From: Flavobacterium sp. LHD-85
GTDB taxonomy: Bacteria > Bacteroidota > Bacteroidia > Flavobacteriales > Flavobacteriaceae
Length of the DNA stretch: 64,000 nucleotides
Assembly: GCF_030929595.1 (NCBI RefSeq)
Contig: NZ_JAVFVR010000007.1
Coordinates: 62,001 to 126,000 of the forward strand
Reading direction: 5' to 3'
Shown here: piece by piece, positions 11,301 through 19,967 of the stretch
Layout of the letters: the number at the start of each line of letters is the position of its first letter
How positions within the stretch are numbered: the first letter of the stretch is position 1
Made by a program: the position numbers and the translations under genes
Notes under the pieces: generated by a model
Database searches by the model: none
Told to the model about the DNA's origin: nothing
Seen by the model: the letters and a program-made list of their open reading frames with translations, nothing else

Positions 11301-13113
11301 TTTAGACGGACAAACTATAAGTGCTACCAATTCATCGGGAACTTATACATCGGTTTGGACACCGGTTGCTAATCAGTTTGGAGTTTCTCATACATTAACC
11401 GTTACTGCTACAGCATCAAACGGACAAACAGATTCAAAAACTTATAGTTTTACATTAACTTGTTCAGGTGCAAACTGTCCAAATACATTGCCTGTAATTA
11501 CTTGGAATTCACCATCAAATACTACGGTATACCAAAGTTCTTTCCAAGCTGTTCCAATTTCAGTGACAGCTGTTGATAGTGACGGATCGATTTCAGGAGT
11601 TACCATTACAATCAATGGGGGGACATTTAATATGACAGCAGGGACAAATAATACCTATACGTATAATTTTACACCAACTGCATATCAGGATTATCCAATT
11701 GTAATTAAAGCAACCGATAATAAAGCTGCTGTAACAACATTAAACAATACCATTAAAATTGCTACAATAAGTGGTAATAGATTTATTCCGCTTCCTTCTA
11801 AAATTATTTTAGGATACGCACATTCTTGGGAAAATACAGCTGCTCCATTTTTATACTTTTCTCAAATGGTTGGAAGTAAATTTAACGTAGTTGATTATTC
11901 TTTCGTAGAAACCGTGAACCGCGATGGCTATACACCAATATTAACTACAAATGACGCTAGATATTTGACCAATGGTGTTTTTGATAAGCAATTGTTGAAG
12001 AATGATATAAAAGCCTTAAGAGATAGCGGTGTTCCTGTTATTGTTTCTATAGGAGGTCAAAATGGTCATGTTGTTTTAGAGAATGTTACTCAAAAAAATA
12101 TTTTTGTTAATGGTCTAAAAGCAATTATTGACGAATATCAATTTGATGGAGTTGATATTGATTTTGAAGGCGGATCGATGAATTTTAGCGCAGGAGGTTT
12201 AAGAGATATTTCGTATGCGGGTATTTCTGCTTATCCAAGATTGAAAAACGTAGTAGATGCTTTCAAAGAATTAAAAGCGTACTATGGTCCTGGATTTTTA
12301 TTAACTGCAGCTCCAGAAACACAATATGTACAAGGAGGATATACTACCTATACGGATACTTTTGGTTCTTTCTTGCCAATTATTCAAAACTTGCGTAACG
12401 AATTGGATTTGTTAGCAGTGCAATTGTACAACACAGGAGGTGAAAACGGATTAGATGGCCAATATTACGGTACAGCTAAGAAATCAAATATGGTAACAGC
12501 CTTAACTGATATGATCATAAAAGGATATAACATTGCTTCAACAGGAATGTATTTTGATGGTTTGCCAGCTTCAAAAGTTCTTATTGCATTGCCAGCTTGC
12601 CCAAGTGCAGCAGGTAGCGGTTATCTAACGCCAACAGAAGGAATTAATGCCATGCATTATTTAAGAACCGGAACTACTTTTACAGGAAGAACATACACTA
12701 TGCAACCTGGTGGGCCTTATCCTTCTTTAAGAGGTTTAATGACTTGGTCTGTAAACTGGGATGCCTCTTCTTGCGGTAATTCATCTGAATTGTCTAAAGC
12801 GTACGCAGCTTATTTTGCATCACAAGCTACAGCAAAAACATTGGCTGTAGAAGATATAACGGCAGAAAGCAACACAACTGTGGCTTATTTTAGAAATAAT
12901 ACTTTATCGGTATCTAATGAGACAGAAGACATTGCTCAAGTTGATGTATTCAATACGATAGGACAGAATGTTACAAGCCATAGAAACATTCAAAACAATA
13001 AAGAAGTACTGCTTAATTGCCCAAGTTTTGCTAGTAAACAGATTTTTGTTGTCATAGTAACCGATAAATCGGGACATAAGAAATCATTGAAAGTAATGAA
13101 CTTTTTAAACTAA
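8377..13113 (+). CDS. chiA: Two-domain GH18 chitinase, ChiA-like, T9SS-secreted
   Basis: The 1578-residue protein has a signal peptide (to about residue 19), an N-terminal GH18 domain (about 24-455, DGFDIDWE at 155-162, catalytic Glu162), then five carboxypeptidase-regulatory-like beta modules (about 471-928). Two Ig-like segments follow (about 935-1130), then a second GH18 domain (about 1145-1490, DGVDIDFE at 1257-1264, catalytic Glu1264). The last 85 or so residues resemble a T9SS sorting tail. Two modules starting near 726 and 831 are nearly identical and share the phrase KVEIVLPWTDN. The layout matches the known F. johnsoniae ChiA, which is secreted by the T9SS and needed for chitin digestion. 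Two different GH18 domains on one chain usually combine exo- and endo-type cutting; which is which is not clear from sequence. Confidence 0.95.
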   Translation: MKHYYRLLFLLLFPLLALAQPAHGKKVVGYYAQWSIYARDFNVPKIDGSKITHLNYSFYGTTYDPAHPENTKLKCLDTYADFEHMEGGIPWDAPVKGNFYDLKKLKEKYPHLKVLISVGGWTKGQDLSPIAASPVARAALAADMANFITTYPFIDGFDIDWEYPLSGGTDGTEIVNGAPVPPQKYSPDDNKNLVLLLKAMRQAMPNKLVTIAAGNNVRNVSKQYLGPNNRAQYGMTEDISTYCDYITYFGYDFGGNWYDKTCYNAPLYASGNTNDPLYGATQSESLDELTNQYLNVIGFPANKLIMGLPFYGKKFDNVAANSTNGLFVAAPRYIVPGCTNPQNPTGTWDGSGACEKSGSIEICDLVGDPVTNSHAYLDPNTMMVTPSAASAGWVRYFDNTTKVPYLYNATRKEFISYEDKQSMDLKVQYIKSKNLAGGMIWELSQDTRGAIPNSLLNQVDISFGSVVPGTISISGSVKNGSALVTDVTVELRNAANAVIQTVVSQTGNFTFNNLTSGQNYSLTALKASYTFVPVSLNNVTVNQTGVVINGTQPTYTVSGTVLDGTTPVSGVTVSAVSGSTTLTAVSNASGAYSVAGLTAGLNFTVSAAKSGFSYTPASTVYNAIDANKTLNFTQGAAVVTYTVSGTVLNGSTPVSGVTITAASTAGNVTATTNSSGAYSLTLASGGNYTVTAALTGQTFTPASTVYSNLNANKTLNFTQDVATTTSKISGTVKNGTTPVAGAKVEIVLPWTDNAHPWKSVLATTDAQGKYSFDNAVTDGYTTVTSLKLNTWSNGEVNYYPNNLANFPVPTTPTVYNFNTSSTAKAALAAATNLISGTVKNGSTPVANAKVEIVLPWTDNTHNWKSVLATTDASGNYIFDNSVVAGYTQILSLKLNSWQNGEVAYYPNNLANFAVPTTPTVYNFNTQTTVVTKPVVAITAPTASTIAINLGSSINFVASVGLSATDATTISSVVFNLDGQTISATNSSGTYTSVWTPVANQFGVSHTLTVTATASNGQTDSKTYSFTLTCSGANCPNTLPVITWNSPSNTTVYQSSFQAVPISVTAVDSDGSISGVTITINGGTFNMTAGTNNTYTYNFTPTAYQDYPIVIKATDNKAAVTTLNNTIKIATISGNRFIPLPSKIILGYAHSWENTAAPFLYFSQMVGSKFNVVDYSFVETVNRDGYTPILTTNDARYLTNGVFDKQLLKNDIKALRDSGVPVIVSIGGQNGHVVLENVTQKNIFVNGLKAIIDEYQFDGVDIDFEGGSMNFSAGGLRDISYAGISAYPRLKNVVDAFKELKAYYGPGFLLTAAPETQYVQGGYTTYTDTFGSFLPIIQNLRNELDLLAVQLYNTGGENGLDGQYYGTAKKSNMVTALTDMIIKGYNIASTGMYFDGLPASKVLIALPACPSAAGSGYLTPTEGINAMHYLRTGTTFTGRTYTMQPGGPYPSLRGLMTWSVNWDASSCGNSSELSKAYAAYFASQATAKTLAVEDITAESNTTVAYFRNNTLSVSNETEDIAQVDVFNTIGQNVTSHRNIQNNKEVLLNCPSFASKQIFVVIVTDKSGHKKSLKVMNFLN

Positions 13114-13207
13114 AAGAATAATTGAAAATATAGAAATAAAAAACGGGACGGTTAAAATTGAGTTTGGTTATTTATGTTTTAATCTATTTTATTTCTAAAA
13201 AATGCCA

Positions 13208-13285
13208 CTTTAGGTAATTTGTTATTTGGTTTTTGCCTAAAGATGCGCATTATGAACCTGGTAGTTTTACTGCCAGGTTTTTTTT
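13208..13285 (+). terminator. Hairpin pair ending chiA, the second a strong intrinsic terminator
   Basis: The first hairpin pairs 13208-13217 with 13233-13242 (10 bp, one wobble). The second pairs 13255-13264 with 13270-13279 (AACCTGGTAG with CTGCCAGGTT) around a 5-base loop and runs into at least eight T residues. The second is a classic rho-independent terminator. Confidence 0.85.
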
Positions 13286-13372
13286 ATATTATACTGATAA
13301 AAAAATGGAATGTATAGTGCTCTGTAATTTTTTTTAAAAGTATTTTGCAGTAATATTTAAATGTAAAGTAAA

Positions 13373-14056
13373 ATGAAAAATAGCATCTCTATTATGAAAT
13401 ATATTTTCTGTATAATTGGTTTGATAATATGGGTGCAAGCCTTTTACATTTATAAAGAAAAACAGATTTTTTTAGAAAAGTTAAGTGCTGTCCCGGGTAT
13501 TGTGGTAGATGAAACAGAAACCAATAGTCCAACTATATCTTTCGTTACAAAAGACGGCAGACAGATTCAATTTATGCCTGATAGCGATGATAATCTGTTA
13601 AACTATAGTCCAGGTGAAAAAGTTGAAGTTTTGTACGATCCGAACAATCCTAAAATAGCAAAATTAAATGCTTTCTTTTTTTTATATACCGGAATATTAG
13701 TTGTAGGAATTTTTGGGGCAGTTTTCTTTTTAGTTAGCTTCTCATTTTTTCGATCCGATTATTTAAAGAGGAAGAAAAAACACTTTTTACTGCAAAATGG
13801 TAAACGCATTGTGACAAGATTTAAAGGACTACAGCTTAATATGCATGTGACTGTCAACAGCAGTCATCCTTATTTTATTTGTAGCAAATGGCTGGATTCT
13901 ACAAATAATAAGACCTATGTTTTTAAAAGTGAAGATATTTGGCTTGATCCTAAAGATATTAAAATTCATCAGGAAATTGAAGTTTTAATTAATCCATTAA
14001 ATCCGGAAGAATATTACATGGATATTTCATTTTTGACTGAGATAGATAATTTTTAA
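13373..14056 (+). CDS. DUF3592-type membrane protein
   Basis: This 227-residue protein has two hydrophobic helices (about 9-25 and 103-125) separated by a soluble segment containing GEKVEVLYDPNNPKIAKL. That is the typical pattern of DUF3592, a family of unknown function with a small beta domain between membrane helices. The soluble region after the second helix repeats a similar beta pattern (QEIEVLINPLNPEEYYMD), suggesting a duplicated domain. ATG at 13394 is an alternative start. It stands alone between two terminators, so it is probably monocistronic. Confidence 0.7.
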   Translation: MKNSISIMKYIFCIIGLIIWVQAFYIYKEKQIFLEKLSAVPGIVVDETETNSPTISFVTKDGRQIQFMPDSDDNLLNYSPGEKVEVLYDPNNPKIAKLNAFFFLYTGILVVGIFGAVFFLVSFSFFRSDYLKRKKKHFLLQNGKRIVTRFKGLQLNMHVTVNSSHPYFICSKWLDSTNNKTYVFKSEDIWLDPKDIKIHQEIEVLINPLNPEEYYMDISFLTEIDNF

Positions 14057-14075
14057 ATCTCTTTTAAATAGTATA

Positions 14076-14105
14076 AAAAACTGCTAGTCTTTACTGGCAG
14101 TTTTT
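14076..14105. terminator. Bidirectional intrinsic terminator
   Basis: AAAAACTGCTAG pairs with CTGGCAGTTTTT (12 bp, one wobble) with A and T tracts on both sides, 20 bp after the DUF3592 stop codon. Confidence 0.85.
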
Positions 14106-14199
14106 AAATTTTTACAAATTTAAATAACAATTATTTTTAGGATGACACAAATTTGTTTCAGAATGAAAAAAAATGGGAATGAATCTACTAAATCTGCAG

Positions 14200-14263
14200 A
14201 ATCTGCGAGAAACCCTTTGCGAACTTTGCGCATACCTTCACGTCTTCGCGGTTAAAAAACTTT
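14200..14263. repeat. Single arm of the CTCGCAAAG/GCGCAAAG intergenic repeat family
   Basis: The stretch carries the CTGCGAG, CTTTGCG and TTCGCGG blocks seen in the paired arms at 15083-15114, 15259-15292 and 48019-48354. It is translated as a false N-terminal extension if the downstream gene is called from its longest open frame. Confidence 0.7.
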
Positions 14264-14266
14264 CAC

Positions 14267-14274
14267 TATTTTTG
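14267..14274 (+). promoter_or_regulatory. -7 box (TATTTTTG) for the TlpA-like gene
   Basis: The box matches TAnnTTTG exactly and would place transcription start near 14280, about 20 nt before the ATG at 14302. No TTG is found at the -33 position. Its place inside the long open frame argues against the upstream start. Confidence 0.5.
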
Positions 14275-14301
14275 AGGTCAAATACAATTGTTTCAGAATC
14301 C

Positions 14302-15072
14302 ATGCAGAAATTCATTAGCTTAATTGCACTACTCTTTATTTTTACCATAAGCACAGCTCAAAATAAATTCGGAAATCCAGAAGTTGATCCCTTACAAATT
14401 CAGAAAACGTACGACCAATGGTCGGTTTATAATAAAGGAATTATGCTTTCGAGAGATTTTACCGCACTTGATTCCTCTTCAAAAGAAATCTCAAAAGAAG
14501 CTTTTTTAGATCAATTGGCAAATGGGAATTTCATTCCAGTTCGATTGAAATCAGAAGCGAATATGTATGTTTATAAGCTATTCAAAATTCAGGCAAAAAC
14601 AGATACAAGCATAAAAGCAACAATCAACCAAATTGGTTTTGATGCTTATAAAAACGATAAAATGGAAGGAATGGCATTTCCAAAATTCTCATTCAAAGAT
14701 TTAGACGGAAATCTGGTGACAAACGAGTCCATGAAAGGAAAAATCATTGTGATCAAATGCTGGTACATTCACTGCACGCCATGCATTAGAGAATTTCCTC
14801 AAGTCAATAAATTGGTAGAAGAATATAAAGACCGAAAAGACATAGTTTTTATGAGTTTAGCCGAAGATTCAGCTGAACAGTTAAAAACATTTTTGGCAAG
14901 AAAACCATTGTCATATTCAGTAATTCCAGACATGAAAGTTTATATGAATGAATCGTTGCAATTGAATTCATTTCCAACACATTTCATTTTAAACAAAGAA
15001 GGAATGATTTCTAAAGTGCTTCCTAATTTTGAGAGTTTAGAAGTGGCTTTGGCGAAAGAAAGTAAGCTGTAA
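14302..15072 (+). CDS. TlpA-like periplasmic thioredoxin-fold protein
   Basis: From this start the product is 256 residues with a good signal peptide (MQKFISLIALLFIF, cleavage after about STAQ). The frame is open back to 14173, but that stretch is an intergenic repeat and contains a promoter box. The C-terminal half is a thioredoxin/AhpC-TlpA fold: FPKFSFKDLDGN, then KCWYIHCTPCIREFP with the redox motif CTPC, and FPTHFILNKEG with the cis-Pro loop. Family members reduce or oxidise periplasmic disulfides, often for cytochrome maturation. The N-terminal 110 residues are specific to this protein. It stands alone, so the partner is unknown. Confidence 0.8.
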   Translation: MQKFISLIALLFIFTISTAQNKFGNPEVDPLQIQKTYDQWSVYNKGIMLSRDFTALDSSSKEISKEAFLDQLANGNFIPVRLKSEANMYVYKLFKIQAKTDTSIKATINQIGFDAYKNDKMEGMAFPKFSFKDLDGNLVTNESMKGKIIVIKCWYIHCTPCIREFPQVNKLVEEYKDRKDIVFMSLAEDSAEQLKTFLARKPLSYSVIPDMKVYMNESLQLNSFPTHFILNKEGMISKVLPNFESLEVALAKESKL

Positions 15073-15082
15073 TTGAATTAAT

Positions 15083-15292
15083 CTCGCAAAGTCGCGAAGG
15101 CGCAAAGTTTTTTTGCAAAGTAACCACATTTTTGTCTTTTCGACGAAGGAGAAATCTCCACAAGTAGCTCGACAAAGATTGGCGATTATAGAAGCGGAGT
15201 TTCTCGCGAAGATTTCTCGTACCTCGAAATGACAAGATTACGTAGTAATCAGATTGGTAAAAAAAAACTTTGCGCCTTTGCGACTCTGCGAG
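15083..15292. repeat. Nested inverted-repeat element (outer arms 15083-15114 and 15259-15292)
   Basis: The outer arms are near-perfect inverted copies (CTCGCAAAGTCGCGAAGG... with ...CGACTCTGCGAG), each ending in a T or A tract toward the centre. Inside them is a second, unrelated inverted pair at 15132-15157 and 15210-15235 (TTGTC...GAAATCT). The core around 15158-15209 looks like part of the inner element. A reverse frame through it (MSFRGTRNLREK...) is repeat-derived, not a gene. Confidence 0.8.
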
Positions 15293-15310
15293 AACCCCTC
15301 GCCAGCATAA

Positions 15311-17008
<1,698 letters not shown>

Positions 17009-17028
17009 TCTATAAATCACAATATTAA

Positions 17029-17070
17029 AAATCCCAAATTCCAAATAAAACTTGGAGTTTGGGATTTTTT
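17029..17070 (+). terminator. Intrinsic terminator of the ABC-F gene
   Basis: ATCCCAAATTCCAA pairs with TTGGAGTTTGGGAT (one mismatch) and is followed by six T residues, 20 bp after the stop codon. Confidence 0.8.
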
Positions 17071-17086
17071 GTGTTTAAAAATATAG

Positions 17087-17143
17087 CCACTAATTACACG
17101 AATTTCCACGAATTAAATTTGTGCTAATTTGTGTAATTCGTGG
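17087..17143. repeat. 57-bp palindromic repeat (ATTCGTG family)
   Basis: The sequence begins CCACTAATTACACGAATT and ends with its near complement AATTTGTGTAATTCGTGG. Related copies are at 56279-56344 and, shorter, at 42562-42590. It lies between the ABC-F terminator and the reverse-strand lipoprotein gene. Confidence 0.75.
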
Positions 17144-17144
17144 C

Positions 17145-17193
17145 AAAAAAAAACAATCCCAGCTATAAAAATTGGAATTTGGGATTTTTTATT
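17145..17193 (-). terminator. Terminator of the small lipoprotein gene
   Basis: On the reverse strand, AATCCCAAATTCCAA pairs through its AATCCCA part with TGGGATT, followed by a run of nine T residues (plus-strand A-run 17145-17153). Confidence 0.6.
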
Positions 17194-17207
17194 TGTTTAT
17201 TTTACTA

Positions 17208-17381
17208 CTATTTGCTTCCGAACATTTTAGCGAAAATCCAGATAATAATCGCAATGATAAAGATTACGATAAAAATTCCGAATCCCATTCCGGCTTTGAA
17301 AATGTCTCCAATAATTTCACAGCTTGTAAATGAAAATAGTATTATAAATACCATTAACAATCTTAGTATTTTATTTTGCAT
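17208..17381 (-). CDS. 57-residue small lipoprotein with one membrane segment
   Basis: The reverse strand encodes a 57-residue protein starting MQNKILRLLMVF with a lipobox (FSFTSC, Cys21), then EIIGDIFKAGMGFGIF and a long hydrophobic run (about 34-51) ending AKMFGSK. It is below the usual length cut-off and is masked by an antisense frame on the plus strand (17140-17397), which has no recognisable protein features. Similar tiny proteins with CEIIGDIFKAGM are widespread in Bacteroidota, as I recall, and are sometimes misannotated as phosphatidate cytidylyltransferase. The function is unknown. Confidence 0.8.
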   Translation of the reverse strand: MQNKILRLLMVFIILFSFTSCEIIGDIFKAGMGFGIFIVIFIIAIIIWIFAKMFGSK

Positions 17382-17459
17382 GGCTCTGATGTTTTAAATT
17401 GATACTTAAAATTACTTCAGCAATAGGCAAAATGTGTTATAGAATTTTTTGGAAATGTT

Positions 17460-17858
17460 TTAGGATTTGGATTTTATAATTTTGATTTCTAAAGTGACAA
17501 GCCCAATAATTACTGCTATTTCCATTAGAAAGTAAATAATCCCAAAGAAAGAAACACTTTCATAATTGTAGATTAAAATGCCAAATGTTAGGATGCAATA
17601 AAGAATGTTAGCTGTACAGATTATTTTTAAATATGGTTTCCAATTTTGTTTGACTAAAAAGTAACAGCTGAGGGAATAAATGAAAAATAGGAATGCAATA
17701 ATTGAAAGGTATTTGAAAATATCTTTTGGTAAGCCGAAAAAATCATTGAAAATTCTAAGTATAAAAAAGAGTAGGATGGAAGTAAGCAATGCTCCAAAGC
17801 TATCTAATAGAAATATATTTTTAGGTTTTGCTGTAAATTGTTGGATGCTTTCTTTCAT
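17460..17858 (-). CDS. Hypothetical four-helix membrane protein
   Basis: This 132-residue protein has four hydrophobic segments (about 18-37, 45-68, 78-97 and 103-126) and no motif I recognise. Its ATG follows the stop codon of the COQ4-like gene with no gap (TAA then ATG), so the two are in one operon and probably translationally coupled. The function is unknown. Confidence 0.7.
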   Translation of the reverse strand: MKESIQQFTAKPKNIFLLDSFGALLTSILLFFILRIFNDFFGLPKDIFKYLSIIAFLFFIYSLSCYFLVKQNWKPYLKIICTANILYCILTFGILIYNYESVSFFGIIYFLMEIAVIIGLVTLEIKIIKSKS

Positions 17859-18332
17859 TTAAGTTATCATTTTTCGGCGTCCATATTCATTTTTTACATC
17901 TGCTAATTTTAATTCCATACAATTGTCCAAAGTTAAAAAATGAATTGATTTTGATGCTTTGCCAGTTTGATATTCACTTAATAAATCTTTCCATATCGAA
18001 GGGTAAAATATGCCTAAAGAAAAGAAAAGTAAACAAGGAAAAGTAAAGTTGCCATTTCCAATTAAATATGCTTGCATTCTGATTTCATCTTTCATTGTCA
18101 TTTCGTACTCCAAAATGACGTGTTTTAGATCATGATTTTCAAATTTCGGAATTAACCTATATTGCTTGTTGTCTAACATTTCAGCAACTTCTCGTCCAAC
18201 CGTCCCGTATTGTAAGGTTCGTAAATGATTTAGCTTTGGAGTTAAATAATTTTTTCCATGAATGAGTTCTAAAAGCCAAATAATGCCGCCTGTTACTTTT
18301 ATGTCTTTTGATTTTCTAAGGATATATCTCAT
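17859..18332 (-). CDS. COQ4-like protein
   Basis: The 157-residue protein contains HDLKH followed after 11 residues by Glu, which is the HDxxHx11E metal motif of COQ4, the ubiquinone-biosynthesis scaffold. Nearby phrases (LRTLQYGTVGREVAEML) also fit that family. Flavobacteria use menaquinone, so a classical COQ4 role is unlikely; it may be a lipid- or quinone-binding relative. There is no signal peptide. It forms a two-gene operon with the membrane protein at 17460-17858. The family call rests on the motif; the function is open. Confidence 0.6.
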   Translation of the reverse strand: MRYILRKSKDIKVTGGIIWLLELIHGKNYLTPKLNHLRTLQYGTVGREVAEMLDNKQYRLIPKFENHDLKHVILEYEMTMKDEIRMQAYLIGNGNFTFPCLLFFSLGIFYPSIWKDLLSEYQTGKASKSIHFLTLDNCMELKLADVKNEYGRRKMIT

Positions 18333-18354
18333 TTGAAGGTTATATACTTTGTGG

Positions 18355-18375
18355 GCACGGAAAGAATTTCCGCGC
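18355..18375. repeat. Small palindrome CGGAAA-GAA-TTTCCG
   Basis: CACGGAAA pairs with TTTCCGCG around GAA, 25 bp upstream of the COQ4-like start. It looks like another short intergenic repeat, perhaps a leader hairpin. Confidence 0.45.
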
Positions 18376-18444
18376 TATCGGGTTAGGAAGATTTTTTGTA
18401 GTGCTGTTTTCATTTACGATTATCAATAAGATATCATTAAAATA

Positions 18445-19161
18445 CTAATGATTTAAAAAATCTAAAGCTTTTTGTGTCAAAGTACATTTCTTCTCATGAA
18501 AAAATGCTAAACATTTTCTTAGCTCCAAATCATTGTTAGTATTTCCAACAAAAGTATATTTAGAATTTGTTTTGGTGATTTCAATATTAGTGGTTTTGTA
18601 AGCTAAATAAATATCTATTTTTTCAATGTTCTCGTAACATTCGGTTTTACTCCATAAGCCACCTCTATGTTCAAAAGAATCTTCTTTTAAAATTAACTTA
18701 GGATTAAAGTTGTTGGTTCCCCAAACAAATGGAAGTTGCATAGTTTTTAAACCTACGAAGCCAGCAATTAATTTCACATCAATATCTTTTCTATTAATAT
18801 GTACAACGATAGGGTTTTGACCATCTAAATCTCTTTTTGAACGACCAAATAAACCTATTTCGCTTTCATTAGAATGAGCTGTATTTATTTCTGATGGATG
18901 AACATATGTGTACATACCGTAATAATGACCAGATACTGTCCATCCTTCAGCTTTTTTAAGTGTAGCAACTCCAAAATCACCTGCAGGAGATCCTATATGA
19001 ACAGGACCGTACTCAGACATAATCTTAATTGCTTCTTTTCTTATGTCTTCAATCTTATCAGTATTGTTAAAAATAATGTAACTGCCATTTTCAAATAAAA
19101 CCCAATCTTGGAATTTAGGGTTGATGGCTAGTTTTACATTTTCAATTAAAGTTTGGCTCAT
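18445..19161 (-). CDS. Hypothetical protein, 238 residues
   Basis: I do not recognise this protein. It has no signal peptide or membrane segment and is mixed alpha/beta, with an N-terminal part (MSQTLIENVKLAINPKFQDW..., SEYGPVHIGSPAGDFGV, HYYGMYTYV) and a C-terminal part ending in a helix with two Cys (LRKCLAFFHEKKCTL). The compact cytosolic look and its isolated position next to unknown genes would fit an immunity-type or accessory protein, but nothing proves this. The start follows an AT-rich leader without a clear promoter. Confidence 0.65.
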   Translation of the reverse strand: MSQTLIENVKLAINPKFQDWVLFENGSYIIFNNTDKIEDIRKEAIKIMSEYGPVHIGSPAGDFGVATLKKAEGWTVSGHYYGMYTYVHPSEINTAHSNESEIGLFGRSKRDLDGQNPIVVHINRKDIDVKLIAGFVGLKTMQLPFVWGTNNFNPKLILKEDSFEHRGGLWSKTECYENIEKIDIYLAYKTTNIEITKTNSKYTFVGNTNNDLELRKCLAFFHEKKCTLTQKALDFLNH

Positions 19162-19290
19162 TGTTTTTGTTTTGAAACTTATGAAATAAAAGTATTTAAA
19201 ACACTAAAATATATTATAAAAGGGAAAGTAAAATGTAAAAGGCAAAAATATTTCCAACCCTAACACCCCAACAAATAAAATCAGATTCCG

Positions 19291-19298
19291 TATATTTG
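19291..19298 (+). promoter_or_regulatory. -7 box (TATATTTG) of pyrR
   Basis: An exact TAnnTTTG match lies 25 bp before the ATG at 19323. No TTG is seen at -33. The box overlaps the earliest possible TTG start at 19296, which argues for the later ATG. Confidence 0.6.
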
Positions 19299-19322
19299 CG
19301 CAACCAAACATTACAATCACTT

Positions 19323-19862
19323 ATGAGTCAAAAAGTATTACTTAATTCGAAAGAAGTTACTATCATACTCCATCGTTTGGCTTGTCAGTTAATCGAAAAA
19401 CATCTTGATTTCTCAGAAACTATTTTAGTTGGAATTCAGCCAAGAGGCGTTTTTTTAGCTGAACGTTTAAAACAAATATTAGAAAACGAATACAAGGTTC
19501 CTGAAATTTCTTTAGGATATCTGGACATCACTTTTTTTAGAGATGATTTCCGTCGTACTGATAAACCGCTTGAAGCCAATAAAACCCAAATCAATTTTAT
19601 AGTCGAAGACAAAAAAGTCATTTTTATTGATGATGTTTTGTTTACCGGAAGAAGTATTCGTTCGGCATTGACTGCCATTCAGTCTTTTGGAAGACCTTCA
19701 GAAATTGAATTATTGGTTTTAATAGACAGACGTTTCAGCCGTCACTTACCAATTCAGCCCGATTATAGAGGCCGTCAGGTAGATGCTATTAATGGTGAAA
19801 AAGTAATTGTAAGCTGGAAAGAAAATGATGGTGAAGATGTTGTTCACCTAGTGACGAATTAA
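19323..19862 (+). CDS. pyrR: PyrR: uracil phosphoribosyltransferase-type pyrimidine regulator
   Basis: The 179-residue protein is a type I phosphoribosyltransferase with the PRPP loop VIFIDDVLFTGRSIRSAL (about 100-117) and the family phrase GIQPRGVFLAERL. PyrR proteins bind pyr mRNA in Firmicutes and have weak uracil phosphoribosyltransferase activity. It sits directly upstream of pyrB, as expected for a pyrimidine gene pair. No anti-terminator was recognised in the leader, so whether it regulates RNA here is unknown. The ATG at 19323 is preferred because the longer frame runs through the promoter. Confidence 0.92.
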   Translation: MSQKVLLNSKEVTIILHRLACQLIEKHLDFSETILVGIQPRGVFLAERLKQILENEYKVPEISLGYLDITFFRDDFRRTDKPLEANKTQINFIVEDKKVIFIDDVLFTGRSIRSALTAIQSFGRPSEIELLVLIDRRFSRHLPIQPDYRGRQVDAINGEKVIVSWKENDGEDVVHLVTN

Positions 19863-19863
19863 G

Positions 19864-19949
19864 TTTAATCGGTTAACCGGTTAATTGTTTAATCGGTAAT
19901 TACACCGATTAAGCGATTTAAAAAAAACGATTAAACAATTCAACGATTA
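19864..19949. repeat. CGATTAA-type inverted repeat between pyrR and pyrB
   Basis: Two nested pairings are visible: a perfect 8-bp hairpin at 19890-19911 (TAATCGGT with ACCGATTA) and a longer-range pair 19884-19895 with 19928-19939. The two are mutually exclusive because they share 19890-19895. A similar unit is at 21373-21457. Confidence 0.65.
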
Positions 19950-19967
19950 AATATATAAACACACACA

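Noticed and set aside
15023..15235. Reverse-strand frame of 70 residues (MSFRGTRNLREK...)
   Set aside because: It is translated from an inverted repeat and part of the TlpA-like gene; no conserved protein pattern.
17140..17397. Plus-strand frame of 85 residues
   Set aside because: It is antisense to the 57-residue lipoprotein gene and starts in a palindromic repeat.
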